From positions 1-29,489 of the forward strand of contig CAKPHZ010000016.1 in assembly GCA_934162265.1 (NCBI GenBank): 29,489 nucleotides of DNA, read 5' to 3'. The position numbers were made by a program, and so were the translations under genes. Of the stretch, positions 7,151 to 14,702 are shown piece by piece; the stretch's first letter is position 1, and the number at the start of each line of letters is the position of its first letter. The notes beneath the pieces are model-generated. The model was not told the origin of the DNA. It ran no database searches and saw nothing but the letters and a program-made list of their open reading frames with translations. This DNA comes from an uncultured Bacilli bacterium (GTDB lineage: Bacteria > Bacillota_I > Bacilli_A > RF39 > UBA660).

Positions 7151-8974
7151 TTATTCTTTGGAAGTATTTTCTGTTAAAAAGAATACTTCATACCATTTTA
7201 AGAAACTATATATTGCCCAAATCTTTCGATAATTATCTTTTACCCCATTTTTATGATCTTCTAGTAGTTTCATAATATTTTTCTTTTGGAATAATTCATC
7301 TGCAATTTCAAGAGAGAAAGTATTTTTGATTTCTTGATAAAAATCATCTTCTTTAATCCATTCACGGATAGGAACGGGAAAACCTAATTTTTTCTTTTTA
7401 TAACTTTCATTTGGAATATCTTTTTTAGCAGCTTCTCTTAAGGCTACTTTAGTCGTTTTATCTCTTACTTTATATTCTTTTGGTAAAGTGGATGCTACTT
7501 TAAAGACATCTATATCCGTAAAAGGAACACGGGACTCTATCGAAAAAGCCATAGTCATCTTATCAACAATTAGTAAAATATTGTCACTTAACCAATAGCG
7601 AATATCTATGGCTAGTTTTTTATTTAATTCATTTTCATTTTTGTATTCTTGATAAGTATTTTTAACAATGTCTTTATTTTTTAAGTAATCTTTAAAATTT
7701 AAGATATCATTTAATTCATCATCATAAAAATTTCTATTAATACTTACATATGATTCTTCTAATGATTTTCCTCTTCGAATTAAATATCTGGTATATTTAT
7801 TTTTGGGTAAGATTTTACAAACTGCTGCTACGCTTTTTCTAATCCATAAAGGAAGTTTGGTGTAAGGATGGTCGTCATAGCTGTTATATCCTCCAAAGAA
7901 TTCATCAGCACCTTCTCCTGATAATACTACTTTTACATCTTTGCTTGCTAATTTAGATAAAAAATATACTGCAATAGAACAAGCATCCGTTGTTGGTTCA
8001 TCCATGTGATAGTAAACATCAGAGATGGCTTTCATATATTCTTGTTTGCTAATTTTATCAGAAATATTGGTAATTCCAAGACGATTGGTTAAGTCTTTTG
8101 CATACTCAATTTCACTATATTTTTTATTTTCATAGCCAACTGTGTAAGTTTTATCTGGTCTTGCTAAGCTAACAAGATAGGAAGAATCGATTCCACTAGA
8201 TAGGAACGATCCTACTTCAACATCACTAATTAAATGATGTTTTACACTATCTTTCATGGTTTTACTAATTTCATTTACTACTTCATCATAACTTTTATCT
8301 GTTTTAGAAAATTCTAATTTAAAATACTTATTTATCTTTTTTTTGTTAGTATTAAGATTATAAATCATATAGTGACCTGGTTCTAATTTATAGACATTTT
8401 TGAAAAAAGTTTTTTCTCCTGGAGTAAAGCTAAAGGTTAAGTATGCTCCTAACATTTCTTTATTTAATTCTTTATGAAAAAATGGGATTTCTAAGAAACT
8501 TTTGATTTCTGAAGCAAAGAGAAATCCTTCTTTGTTTTGATAATAATAAAGAGGTTTTATTCCAAAATGATCTCTAGCAATAAATAATTCATTTTTATTT
8601 TTGTCATAAATGCAAAAAGCAAACATTCCTCTTAATTTCTTTAATAAATCATGTCCCCATTCTTCATAGCCATGTACTAATACTTCTGTATCACTGTTGG
8701 TTTTAAATTTATGATTTTTTAGTTCTTTTTTTAATTCTTGATAATTATAGATTTCTCCATTGTACATGACTAAAATGCTTTTATCTTCATTATATATCGG
8801 TTGGTTTCCTCCTGCTAAATCTATAATCGATAATCTTCTTTGACCTAGTGCTAATTTTTCATCAACGTAAACTCCTTCAGCATTAGGACCACGATGTAGT
8901 ATTCTATCATTCATTTTATGAATGAGTTCTTCTTTTTTTTTGATTTTACTTACTATTCCATTTATTCCACACAT
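7151..8974 (-). CDS. asnB: Glutamine-hydrolysing asparagine synthetase
   Basis: Makes asparagine from aspartate, glutamine and ATP. The N-terminal class II amidotransferase domain begins with nucleophile Cys2 (MCGINGIV after Met1), with LHRGP, GQRRLSIID and YNGEIYN substrate-site motifs up to about residue 200. The synthetase domain has the PP-loop SSGIDSS (259-265), SGEGADEFFGGY (about 349-360) and KKLGFPVPIREW near the end. Its 607 aa match AsnB/AsnO enzymes of Bacillus. It is last of the fmt-unknown-SDR-asnB operon, nine bases after the SDR stop, with AAGGGA as ribosome site. The name follows the family; a related amidotransferase substrate cannot be ruled out. Confidence 0.93.
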   Translation of the reverse strand: MCGINGIVSKIKKKEELIHKMNDRILHRGPNAEGVYVDEKLALGQRRLSIIDLAGGNQPIYNEDKSILVMYNGEIYNYQELKKELKNHKFKTNSDTEVLVHGYEEWGHDLLKKLRGMFAFCIYDKNKNELFIARDHFGIKPLYYYQNKEGFLFASEIKSFLEIPFFHKELNKEMLGAYLTFSFTPGEKTFFKNVYKLEPGHYMIYNLNTNKKKINKYFKLEFSKTDKSYDEVVNEISKTMKDSVKHHLISDVEVGSFLSSGIDSSYLVSLARPDKTYTVGYENKKYSEIEYAKDLTNRLGITNISDKISKQEYMKAISDVYYHMDEPTTDACSIAVYFLSKLASKDVKVVLSGEGADEFFGGYNSYDDHPYTKLPLWIRKSVAAVCKILPKNKYTRYLIRRGKSLEESYVSINRNFYDDELNDILNFKDYLKNKDIVKNTYQEYKNENELNKKLAIDIRYWLSDNILLIVDKMTMAFSIESRVPFTDIDVFKVASTLPKEYKVRDKTTKVALREAAKKDIPNESYKKKKLGFPVPIREWIKEDDFYQEIKNTFSLEIADELFQKKNIMKLLEDHKNGVKDNYRKIWAIYSFLKWYEVFFLTENTSKE

Positions 8975-8983
8975 ATCTATCCC

Positions 8984-9712
8984 TTACTTTCTACCACCAT
9001 CAACAACAATTACTGCTCCATTGATATAGCTTGCTTTATCACTTGCTAAAAAATAAATTACTTCTGCAATTTCTTCTGGTGTTGCAAAGCGATTCATTAT
9101 AATTTTTTTGATTTCTTCTTGTTTATATTCTTTGGTTAAACTTTCGTTCATTGGGGTTTCTACCCATCCTGGTGCTACGGCATTTACTCTAATATTTGGA
9201 CCTAAATCAACTGCCATATCTTTTGTTAAAATATGTAGTCCTGCTTTTGAAGCATCATAATCCATACTATATGGATAATAGGAGTCTATCCCATTAGTGC
9301 TACCAATATTAATAATAAAGCCTTTATCCATTAAACTAGCAAGATATTTATAAGTCATAAAAGGACCTATTAAATTTGTACTTACTACTTTTTTAAAATC
9401 AGCAACTGTTTTATCTTCTGGTAATGTATCTATAGCAATTGCAGCATTATTAATAATTCCCGTTAATTTTAGTGAAGTATTTTTGATTTCTTCTTTCATT
9501 CTTAGAATATCTTCTTCTTTCGTAATATCTACTTTAATTTTTAATACTTTAACTTGATAAGTAGAAGTAATTTCTTCTGCTAATTTTTGGGCTTTTTCTT
9601 CATTTTGATGATATTGAAGAACAATATTATAATGATTTTTAGCAAATAATTTTGCCGTTGCTGAACCTATTCCTGAACTTGCTCCTGTTACTAAGACAAC
9701 TTTATTATCCAT
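8984..9712 (-). CDS. Short-chain dehydrogenase/reductase (FabG-like)
   Basis: NAD(P)-dependent oxidoreductase of the classical SDR family, 242 aa. Seen are the cofactor loop TGASSGIG (9-16), NNAA (88-91), Asn113, and the catalytic Ser138, Tyr152 and Lys156 (YDASK), followed by PGWVETPM and the C-terminal INGAVIVVDGG typical of FabG-like enzymes. The substrate is not predictable: it could be a 3-oxoacyl-ACP reductase, but no other fatty-acid genes are nearby. Its start overlaps the end of the upstream unknown gene by eight bases, and asnB follows nine bases later. Confidence 0.9.
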   Translation of the reverse strand: MDNKVVLVTGASSGIGSATAKLFAKNHYNIVLQYHQNEEKAQKLAEEITSTYQVKVLKIKVDITKEEDILRMKEEIKNTSLKLTGIINNAAIAIDTLPEDKTVADFKKVVSTNLIGPFMTYKYLASLMDKGFIINIGSTNGIDSYYPYSMDYDASKAGLHILTKDMAVDLGPNIRVNAVAPGWVETPMNESLTKEYKQEEIKKIIMNRFATPEEIAEVIYFLASDKASYINGAVIVVDGGRK

Positions 9713-10613
9713 TTGTTATTTCTCCTGTTTTAGTATCTTTTTCTATTCCAGGAAATTCTTCTATCTTTCCTATATTTTTGTAAAGATAAGTAACTTTATA
9801 TTCTTCTTGTTTTTTTACTTGTTCTACAATATTAATCATAGGAGCATAATCTACTTCTACTGTAACTACATTATCTTCAATTACAATTTCAAAAGAAAGT
9901 TCTGTATCTTCTTGATAAGTTTTGATGATATCTCTTATCTTTAAATGATATTCATATTCTTTTTTTCCACTAGAATAATTGGTTACATGATCTAAACTGG
10001 CATTTTTTAATAAGAGATTAAGCATATCAAATTCAATAATATCTTCATCTATTTCTGAATAAACTGCCTCTTTTTTTGATAAAGTATAATTATCTAATTC
10101 ATTTAGATAGTAATTATTATCTTCTTTAAGGAAGTAAGTTGTTGAGCCGTTTGCTTCTTTATTAATTATCATTTTATTTTGATAAGTTTTTCCCCAATAG
10201 TGGGTTTGGGTGTTTGCCTCTTCTCCGTTATCATTTTTACTTTTTGAAGAAACAACAACATCATATTCATAATTAGTTCCAATGTCTTTTAGCCATTGTC
10301 CTAATTCTTTATCCGTTTTAGTTTCTATATTGTTATTTTCTTTAGTGGTAATATTATCATTATTTTTAGTCGTTGTATTACTTAGCTTTGTATTTTTTGT
10401 TCCTATACTTGCTATATTTAAATATACAATTAAAAATAAGATGAACAATCCATATCCTACTAATTGAACTTTAGCTTTATACTTTGGATCATTTTTATAT
10501 TTTTCTTTGAAGGTTTGATTTTCTGTTTCTTGTTCATTAGTTGATTTTCCTTCATTCAATTTTTCTTTATTTAATTCTTTTTCACTTAAATTCTCTTCTT
10601 TATTCTTTTTCAT
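9705..10613 (-). CDS. Unrecognised single-pass membrane protein
   Basis: I do not recognise this 302-aa protein. Residues 1-48 are highly charged and Lys/Glu/Asn-rich, presumably cytoplasmic. One clear membrane helix (about 51-72, LVGYGLFILFLIVYL) follows with no signal cleavage site. A Thr/Asn-rich linker (about 75-100) leads to an extracellular domain of about 200 residues rich in Tyr, Asp and beta-type segments. The topology (N-in, large outside domain) suggests a surface-exposed or wall-facing protein. It is translationally linked with neighbours: its start overlaps fmt by 14 bases and its end overlaps the SDR gene by 8. Confidence 0.75.
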   Translation of the reverse strand: MKKNKEENLSEKELNKEKLNEGKSTNEQETENQTFKEKYKNDPKYKAKVQLVGYGLFILFLIVYLNIASIGTKNTKLSNTTTKNNDNITTKENNNIETKTDKELGQWLKDIGTNYEYDVVVSSKSKNDNGEEANTQTHYWGKTYQNKMIINKEANGSTTYFLKEDNNYYLNELDNYTLSKKEAVYSEIDEDIIEFDMLNLLLKNASLDHVTNYSSGKKEYEYHLKIRDIIKTYQEDTELSFEIVIEDNVVTVEVDYAPMINIVEQVKKQEEYKVTYLYKNIGKIEEFPGIEKDTKTGEITNG

Positions 10614-11637
10614 TATTAAACACCTTACCTAATAATTTTTTTCCATGGATACCATGTAAATAATCTTTTACTAAACATCTCTTTTTTCCTTCTATGCCAA
10701 TATCAATTAATTTAATTGCTCCATCTTGACACATTACAGAAATACTTTCTTCATCTATATTTACAATTTTTCCAGGATCACCTTTGAAGGTTTTATCTGT
10801 TATTAATGCTTGATAAATTTTTACTCTTTTTCCTTCTAAGAAGGCATATGCCCCAGGATTTGGACTTAATCCTCTAATTTGATTATAAACTTCTATTATT
10901 TTTTTATTAAAATCTATTTTCATTTCTTCTTTCGTAACATTTAGGGCAAAGGTTACTTTACTTTCATCTTGTTTAGTATAAGTGGCGGTTTGATTTAAAA
11001 TAGTGGGAATGGTTTCTAGTAATAAGTCTCTTCCTAGGTAAGATAGTCTTTCATATAAAGTTTCTAAATTTTCATCTTCTTTGATGAAAGTACTTTTTTG
11101 TTTAATGATATCTCCTGCATCCATTTTTAAAGTTGTTTTCATGATAGTAATTCCAGTTTCTTTATCACCATTCATCATCGCCCAATGGATAGGGGCTCCT
11201 CCTCTGTATTTAGGAAGAAGTGAACCATGAATATTGATACATCCATATTTTGGATAGTCAATGATTTCTTTTGGAATGAATTGTCCATATGCACATGTTA
11301 CAATCATATCTGGTTTACAGTCTAATACTTTTTCGTAATTATCTTTAATACTTTCTGGTTGATAGATAGGAATTTCATATTCTAGGGCTACTTTTTTTAC
11401 CTCTGGATAAATTACTTCTCCATGTCTATTTTTCTTTCGGTCTGGTTGACATACAACCATTACTACTTCATAATTTTCAATTAGTCCTTTAAGTGCTGGT
11501 ACAGCAAATGATGGAGTTCCCATAAAAACAATTCTTAAATTTTCTTCTTTTCTTATATTATCAAAAGAAATTGTATAGTCTCCTAAATTAATTTCTTCAT
11601 TTTTGTTAAAGTCTTGTCCTTTTCTATAAGTTGCCAA
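10600..11637 (-). CDS. fmt: Methionyl-tRNA formyltransferase with N-terminal extension
   Basis: Formylates initiator Met-tRNA using 10-formyl-THF. The normal Fmt start (RIVFMGTPSFAVPALKG) is found only from about residue 35; catalytic Asn135 and His137 lie in CINIHGSLLPKYRGGAPI, with the Asp of MDAGDI after it, and the C-terminal domain is complete. About 33 extra residues (MATYRKGQDFNKNEEINLGD and on) precede the Rossmann fold. No start codon lies at the usual place: the codon before RIVF is TTA. AGGTGA is well placed for a TTG at 11637, so I use that; a GTG at 11646 overlaps this ribosome site and is unlikely. First gene of a four-gene operon with an extended -10 promoter. Confidence 0.92.
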   Translation of the reverse strand: MATYRKGQDFNKNEEINLGDYTISFDNIRKEENLRIVFMGTPSFAVPALKGLIENYEVVMVVCQPDRKKNRHGEVIYPEVKKVALEYEIPIYQPESIKDNYEKVLDCKPDMIVTCAYGQFIPKEIIDYPKYGCINIHGSLLPKYRGGAPIHWAMMNGDKETGITIMKTTLKMDAGDIIKQKSTFIKEDENLETLYERLSYLGRDLLLETIPTILNQTATYTKQDESKVTFALNVTKEEMKIDFNKKIIEVYNQIRGLSPNPGAYAFLEGKRVKIYQALITDKTFKGDPGKIVNIDEESISVMCQDGAIKLIDIGIEGKKRCLVKDYLHGIHGKKLLGKVFNNEKE

Positions 11638-11662
11638 TTCTATCACCTAACTTTCAAGTAAA

Positions 11663-11671
11663 ATTATACCA
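11663..11671 (-). promoter_or_regulatory. Extended -10 promoter of the fmt operon
   Basis: Minus-strand TGGTATAAT matches the extended -10 consensus exactly and lies 26 bases before the preferred fmt start. It directly follows the T-tract of the upstream terminator, so a -35 is not expected to be strong and none is clear. Confidence 0.6.
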
Positions 11672-11704
11672 AAAAAAAAGGAAAAATACTACCTGATTTT
11701 TCCT
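11671..11704 (-). terminator. Rho-independent terminator of the glucosaminidase-like gene
   Basis: Minus-strand stem AGGAAAAAT (11704-11696) pairs perfectly with ATTTTTCCT (11687-11679) around an 8-base loop, followed by a run of T residues down to 11671. The first arm overlaps the stop codon of the gene it ends. Confidence 0.85.
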
Positions 11705-12422
11705 AGTTATTACGAATTCTAGTAATATAACGATTTACATTACCAGCCCATGCTGGGTTTTCCGCATATTTGGGATTCATGGTATCTGCTGTGGTTAGTC
11801 CATAAGCTACATAGTTTCTACTAATATTGTCAATGAATGCTCTAATTCCATCATCTAATGTATTAAAGTATCCATAGCTTCCACAACCAGATCCTTTCAT
11901 GCCTCCTACATTATTACAAGACTTAACTAAATTGCTACAATTCCAGTTACAACCTGTTTCTTCTAATGATATTGCTGCAGCTAAATAAGGATCTACTCCT
12001 TTTTCTAAAGAATATGAAGCATATAAATAACCTTTTCCGGATAATTCATTTTTAAATGAACGATCGAGTTTGCTTGCTAATTCGTCTAAGGTTAATCCTT
12101 CATATACTGCTTCCTGCTGCACTACTGTTTCTTGTTGTGGTTGTTCAGTTTGTTGTACTTCATTTGTAGTATTTGTTACAGTACTAGTATTATTATCCTC
12201 TTTAAGAGTTGTATCTTCTACTTTCGTTTCTTCTTGCGTTTTGGTATCCACTTCGATTACCTTTAAATCATTATCTATTTGCCCTTTTTCTGCTTTAGTA
12301 TCAGATAATGTAACCATTCTAGTGAACATATTATGTTGTTTTGTGTCACCATCAAATAATAGTGTGACTAAGAATAGTAGTGAAGTACTTAATAATACTA
12401 CTAATACTTTCTTTTTAAACAT
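11703..12422 (-). CDS. Exported glucosaminidase/lysozyme-fold protein
   Basis: Probably a peptidoglycan hydrolase of the lysozyme superfamily (GH73-like glucosaminidase). The 239 aa have a signal/anchor helix (about 5-23), a Thr/Glu/Gln-rich disordered linker (about 40-108), then a C-terminal catalytic domain with ASYSLEKGVDPYLAAAISLEETG; Glu154 or Glu155 is the probable acid. NNVGGM, YGYFNTLDDGIRAFIDN and ENPAWAGNVNRYI complete the pattern. Four cysteines (158, 162, 169, 180) cluster beside the active site and may form disulfides outside the cell. No cleavage box is convincing, so it may stay membrane-anchored. Monocistronic, with its own near-consensus promoter and terminator; GGAGGT is the ribosome site. 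Confidence 0.82.
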   Translation of the reverse strand: MFKKKVLVVLLSTSLLFLVTLLFDGDTKQHNMFTRMVTLSDTKAEKGQIDNDLKVIEVDTKTQEETKVEDTTLKEDNNTSTVTNTTNEVQQTEQPQQETVVQQEAVYEGLTLDELASKLDRSFKNELSGKGYLYASYSLEKGVDPYLAAAISLEETGCNWNCSNLVKSCNNVGGMKGSGCGSYGYFNTLDDGIRAFIDNISRNYVAYGLTTADTMNPKYAENPAWAGNVNRYITRIRNN

Positions 12423-12455
12423 ATTTTATACCTCCATTTTTGGCAAGCGAGTTAT

Positions 12456-12484
12456 ATGATAACATAATTTAACATAATTGTCAA
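12456..12484 (-). promoter_or_regulatory. Promoter of the glucosaminidase-like gene
   Basis: Minus-strand TTGACA (12484-12479), 17-base spacer, TATCAT (12461-12456). One mismatch to the housekeeping consensus in total, 34 bases before the start codon. Confidence 0.82.
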
Positions 12485-12563
12485 ATTTGTACGAACTATT
12501 GTTTGCTTTTTGGAATAAAATACTTATTTTTCTTGAAAGTTATTTAGATTAAAGAAACGTTTA

Positions 12564-13412
12564 TTATTTCTTTTTATTGCCAACAATTACTTTACCATCT
12601 AAATTGCAAATGTAACAATCTAATAATTTTGATTTAATATACTTTAATGCCTCTTTATTATTTTCTAGTTTTCTACCTACTAATATTCCTTCAATTAAAG
12701 TTGGAGGTAAACCAAATATAATTGCTGATTCTCTATCTGTTGTTGATGCATCTCTTTTCAATCTTAAGTCTAAAAATTTAGGATAATACCTATAGTCTAA
12801 AAAATCTTTAAGTGTTTCATCATCAAATTCTGTATTCCATACATCAGCATATATCATTTTTTTTGCATATTCTGACTCTGTATTTAAGATAAAAGCAATT
12901 TGTCTTTTATCTGCAACTAAGCTTGGAATAAATCTTGTTTCTTTAGTACTTTCACCCCAGTACATCCAAATGGAATCATCATTATTAATTTTTTCTGTAT
13001 ATTCATCAAATTTGTGATATGGAATAAGATCTGATATTTCTATTGAACCTGGTCCTCGTCCGATTGTATAAGTAATGGTAAAACCACTATATAAATTGAT
13101 ATAGTCTTTTAAATAGCAATCATTTTTTATATTCCACATACCAATGCTATGTCTAATTTTATTTTTTACATTTGGATCAGTAAATTCAATCCCAATAAAT
13201 CCATTATTAATAGTCCAGTCAAAATTATCTAATATTCCTGGTATTCCATGAATAAATGTTCCTTTTTTTAGAAAAACATCTTCTCCATCCCTATATTTAT
13301 TTTTATTTATACTAATGTTATCTTCATAAAATAAATTTATATTGTTTAATACTAAATCTAATGCTTTACCTTTAAATGTTTGTTTTGCATATTCTATATA
13401 TTTTTCTTTCAT
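12564..13412 (-). CDS. Unrecognised protein in a TetR operon; possible ADP-ribosyltransferase-like fold
   Basis: I cannot name this 282-aa soluble protein. It has no signal or membrane segment. Two regions catch the eye: LKKGTFIHGIPGI at 48-60, where His55 follows a short strand, with INNGFIGIEF after it, and a C-terminal stretch DRESAIIFGLPPTLIEGILV (226-245). The spacing of a His-containing strand, a nearby turn and a later Glu before a Pro-hydrophobic strand recalls H-x-E ADP-ribosyltransferase folds (DarT/PARP-like). That is a weak, pattern-based guess. Its ATG shares one base with the TetR stop (TAATG), so it is translationally coupled and is the natural target of that regulator. No antitoxin-like partner is seen. 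Confidence 0.7.
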   Translation of the reverse strand: MKEKYIEYAKQTFKGKALDLVLNNINLFYEDNISINKNKYRDGEDVFLKKGTFIHGIPGILDNFDWTINNGFIGIEFTDPNVKNKIRHSIGMWNIKNDCYLKDYINLYSGFTITYTIGRGPGSIEISDLIPYHKFDEYTEKINNDDSIWMYWGESTKETRFIPSLVADKRQIAFILNTESEYAKKMIYADVWNTEFDDETLKDFLDYRYYPKFLDLRLKRDASTTDRESAIIFGLPPTLIEGILVGRKLENNKEALKYIKSKLLDCYICNLDGKVIVGNKKK

Positions 13413-13963
13413 TATTCACCACTCACTTTCATTATTATATTTTTTATTAAATTTTGTATTTCTTGTTCTGTTACTATAATGCTTTTTGTTGCTATTTGAC
13501 ATGATAAACCATGTGTATAAAATCTTACATCTCTATATAATTCTCTTGCTTGATCTTTATCCATACCATATTGTTTGGGGATGCTTTCTATTGTTTCTAT
13601 ATTCCAGGAAGAATTTAATACTTCTTCTATTGTTCTAGAACCTGCCAAATCTGACATAAATAGTGCCTTAAATATATTACTTTCTTTATAAGAAAATAGT
13701 GCATATGCATAACTTATTGTGTATAAATAGTCTTTTTTATCTACTATTTTTTCAATGAATTCATCATAATAATCATGCAAATACTTTTTTAACTCTTTCT
13801 TAAATTCAATCATTCCACTAAAATTTCTAAATAGTGGTGCTGTTGAACAGCCTATATATTTACATAGGTCTCTTGCGTTTAGACATTCTATTCCTTTTTC
13901 TTCAATAAAATTCTTAGCATTTTTTAAAATATATTCTTTATCAAAAGATATTTTTCTAGCCAT
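13412..13963 (-). CDS. TetR/AcrR-family transcriptional regulator
   Basis: Ligand-responsive repressor, 183 aa, usual family length. The N-terminal DNA-binding domain (about 1-55) shows the TetR helix-turn-helix: YILKNAKNFIEEKGIECLNA, then RDLCKYIGCSTAPLFRNFSG, the last part giving the recognition helix (STAPLFRNF). The rest is the helical ligand and dimer domain, with SCQIATKSIIV near the end. The upstream region holds two copies of an AAATAAC/GTTATTT palindrome around the promoter, so self-repression is very likely. The unknown gene follows with TAATG overlap. The inducer is unknown. The start ATG has GAGGCG nine bases ahead. Confidence 0.9.
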   Translation of the reverse strand: MARKISFDKEYILKNAKNFIEEKGIECLNARDLCKYIGCSTAPLFRNFSGMIEFKKELKKYLHDYYDEFIEKIVDKKDYLYTISYAYALFSYKESNIFKALFMSDLAGSRTIEEVLNSSWNIETIESIPKQYGMDKDQARELYRDVRFYTHGLSCQIATKSIIVTEQEIQNLIKNIIMKVSGE

Positions 13964-13976
13964 TTTCTCGCCTCAT

Positions 13977-13996
13977 TAAATAACAGTTGTTATTTA
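13977..13996. promoter_or_regulatory. Operator O1 of the TetR operon
   Basis: Perfect inverted repeat TAAATAACA-GT-TGTTATTTA. It touches the last base of the -10 box and covers the expected transcription start, so a bound dimer would block initiation. The half-site is shared with the second palindrome at 14030-14047. Confidence 0.8.
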
Positions 13997-14024
13997 TTAT
14001 AATAATCTTTAAACAAAAAGTCAA
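13996..14024 (-). promoter_or_regulatory. Promoter of the TetR operon
   Basis: Minus-strand TTGACT (14024-14019), 17-base spacer, TATAAT (14001-13996). It is one base off consensus and is enclosed by the two operators. Confidence 0.85.
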
Positions 14025-14029
14025 CAATA

Positions 14030-14047
14030 AAATAACGATTGTTATTT
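14030..14047. promoter_or_regulatory. Operator O2 of the TetR operon
   Basis: Inverted repeat AAATAACG-AT-TGTTATTT, one mismatch from a perfect palindrome and the same half-site as O1. It lies just upstream of the -35 box. The two centres are 52 bp apart, close to five helical turns, so two repressor dimers would lie on the same face of the DNA. Confidence 0.75.
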
Positions 14048-14052
14048 AAAAA

Positions 14053-14083
14053 ACAAAAAAATAGAACTCCTTAAAGTCCTATT
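14053..14083 (-). terminator. Rho-independent terminator of the GNAT gene
   Basis: Minus-strand arms AATAGGACT (14083-14075) and AGTTCTATT (14068-14060) form a 9-bp stem with one G-U pair and a 6-base loop, followed by TTTTTGTTTTTT. The first arm includes the stop codon. Confidence 0.82.
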
Positions 14084-14642
14084 TAGATAAATTTGATATA
14101 TTTTTTTCATTATAACTTTTTTTATTACTTTTATTTAACAAATTTTTTATATTATTAAATTCTAGTATGTCTACTTTTACTTTTTCGTTATTTTTAAGAT
14201 AATAATCTATTGTTTTTATCACTTTTCCATCATAATGTTTATAAAAGTTAATTGTATCATTTCCATGCATACATTCAATTATCATTTTATTGCAGCCCAA
14301 ATCTATTAATTTTGAAATTCCTTCAAAAAATAATCTTTTCCCAATCCCTTGTTTTTGATATTTTTTTAATAAATATAAAGCACATATCTTTCCTAAATTT
14401 TCTTCTAACTTATGATAGCTGCAGAATCCTACTACTTGATTATCTACTACTGCTACTAAATAATTATGATTAGTTTTTAAGAATTCTTCTGTTTTTTTTG
14501 CTTTTTCTGATAAATTATTAATTTTTTGGGCTAAATATTCATCACTAACTAGACCTGTATATGTTTCTGTCCATGAGTAAGCTGAAACATACGAAATTCC
14601 ATATGCATCTTCTATTGAAGCTTTTCTTATTATTTCATTCAT
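14079..14642 (-). CDS. GNAT-family N-acetyltransferase
   Basis: Acetyl-CoA-dependent acetyltransferase of unknown substrate, 187 aa. The GNAT core spans about residues 1-165: start IIRKASIEDAYGISYV, the strand LVAVVDNQVVGFC, and the acetyl-CoA loop YQKQGIGKRLFFEGI (motif A, Q/R-x-x-G-x-G/A) near 95-109, then IECMHGNDTINFYKHY. About 20 Lys/Asn/Ser-rich residues follow the fold. Family members of this form often act on small amines or protein N-termini, but nothing here decides it. Start ATG with GGGAGAG upstream. It lies 60 bases after polC, without a clear terminator between, so it may ride on the polC transcript; a terminator follows its own stop. Confidence 0.85.
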   Translation of the reverse strand: MNEIIRKASIEDAYGISYVSAYSWTETYTGLVSDEYLAQKINNLSEKAKKTEEFLKTNHNYLVAVVDNQVVGFCSYHKLEENLGKICALYLLKKYQKQGIGKRLFFEGISKLIDLGCNKMIIECMHGNDTINFYKHYDGKVIKTIDYYLKNNEKVKVDILEFNNIKNLLNKSNKKSYNEKNISNLSK

Positions 14643-14702
14643 TTTTATCTCTCCCTTTTTGTGCTCTTGTTATATACTGAAAACATTTTTTTATAGTGTT
14701 AT

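Noticed and set aside
12070..12459. Plus-strand open frame of 129 codons, strikingly rich in cysteine
   Set aside because: It is antisense to the Thr/Glu/Gln-rich linker of the glucosaminidase-like gene; the cysteines are complements of Gln/Thr codon runs, and there is no ribosome site.
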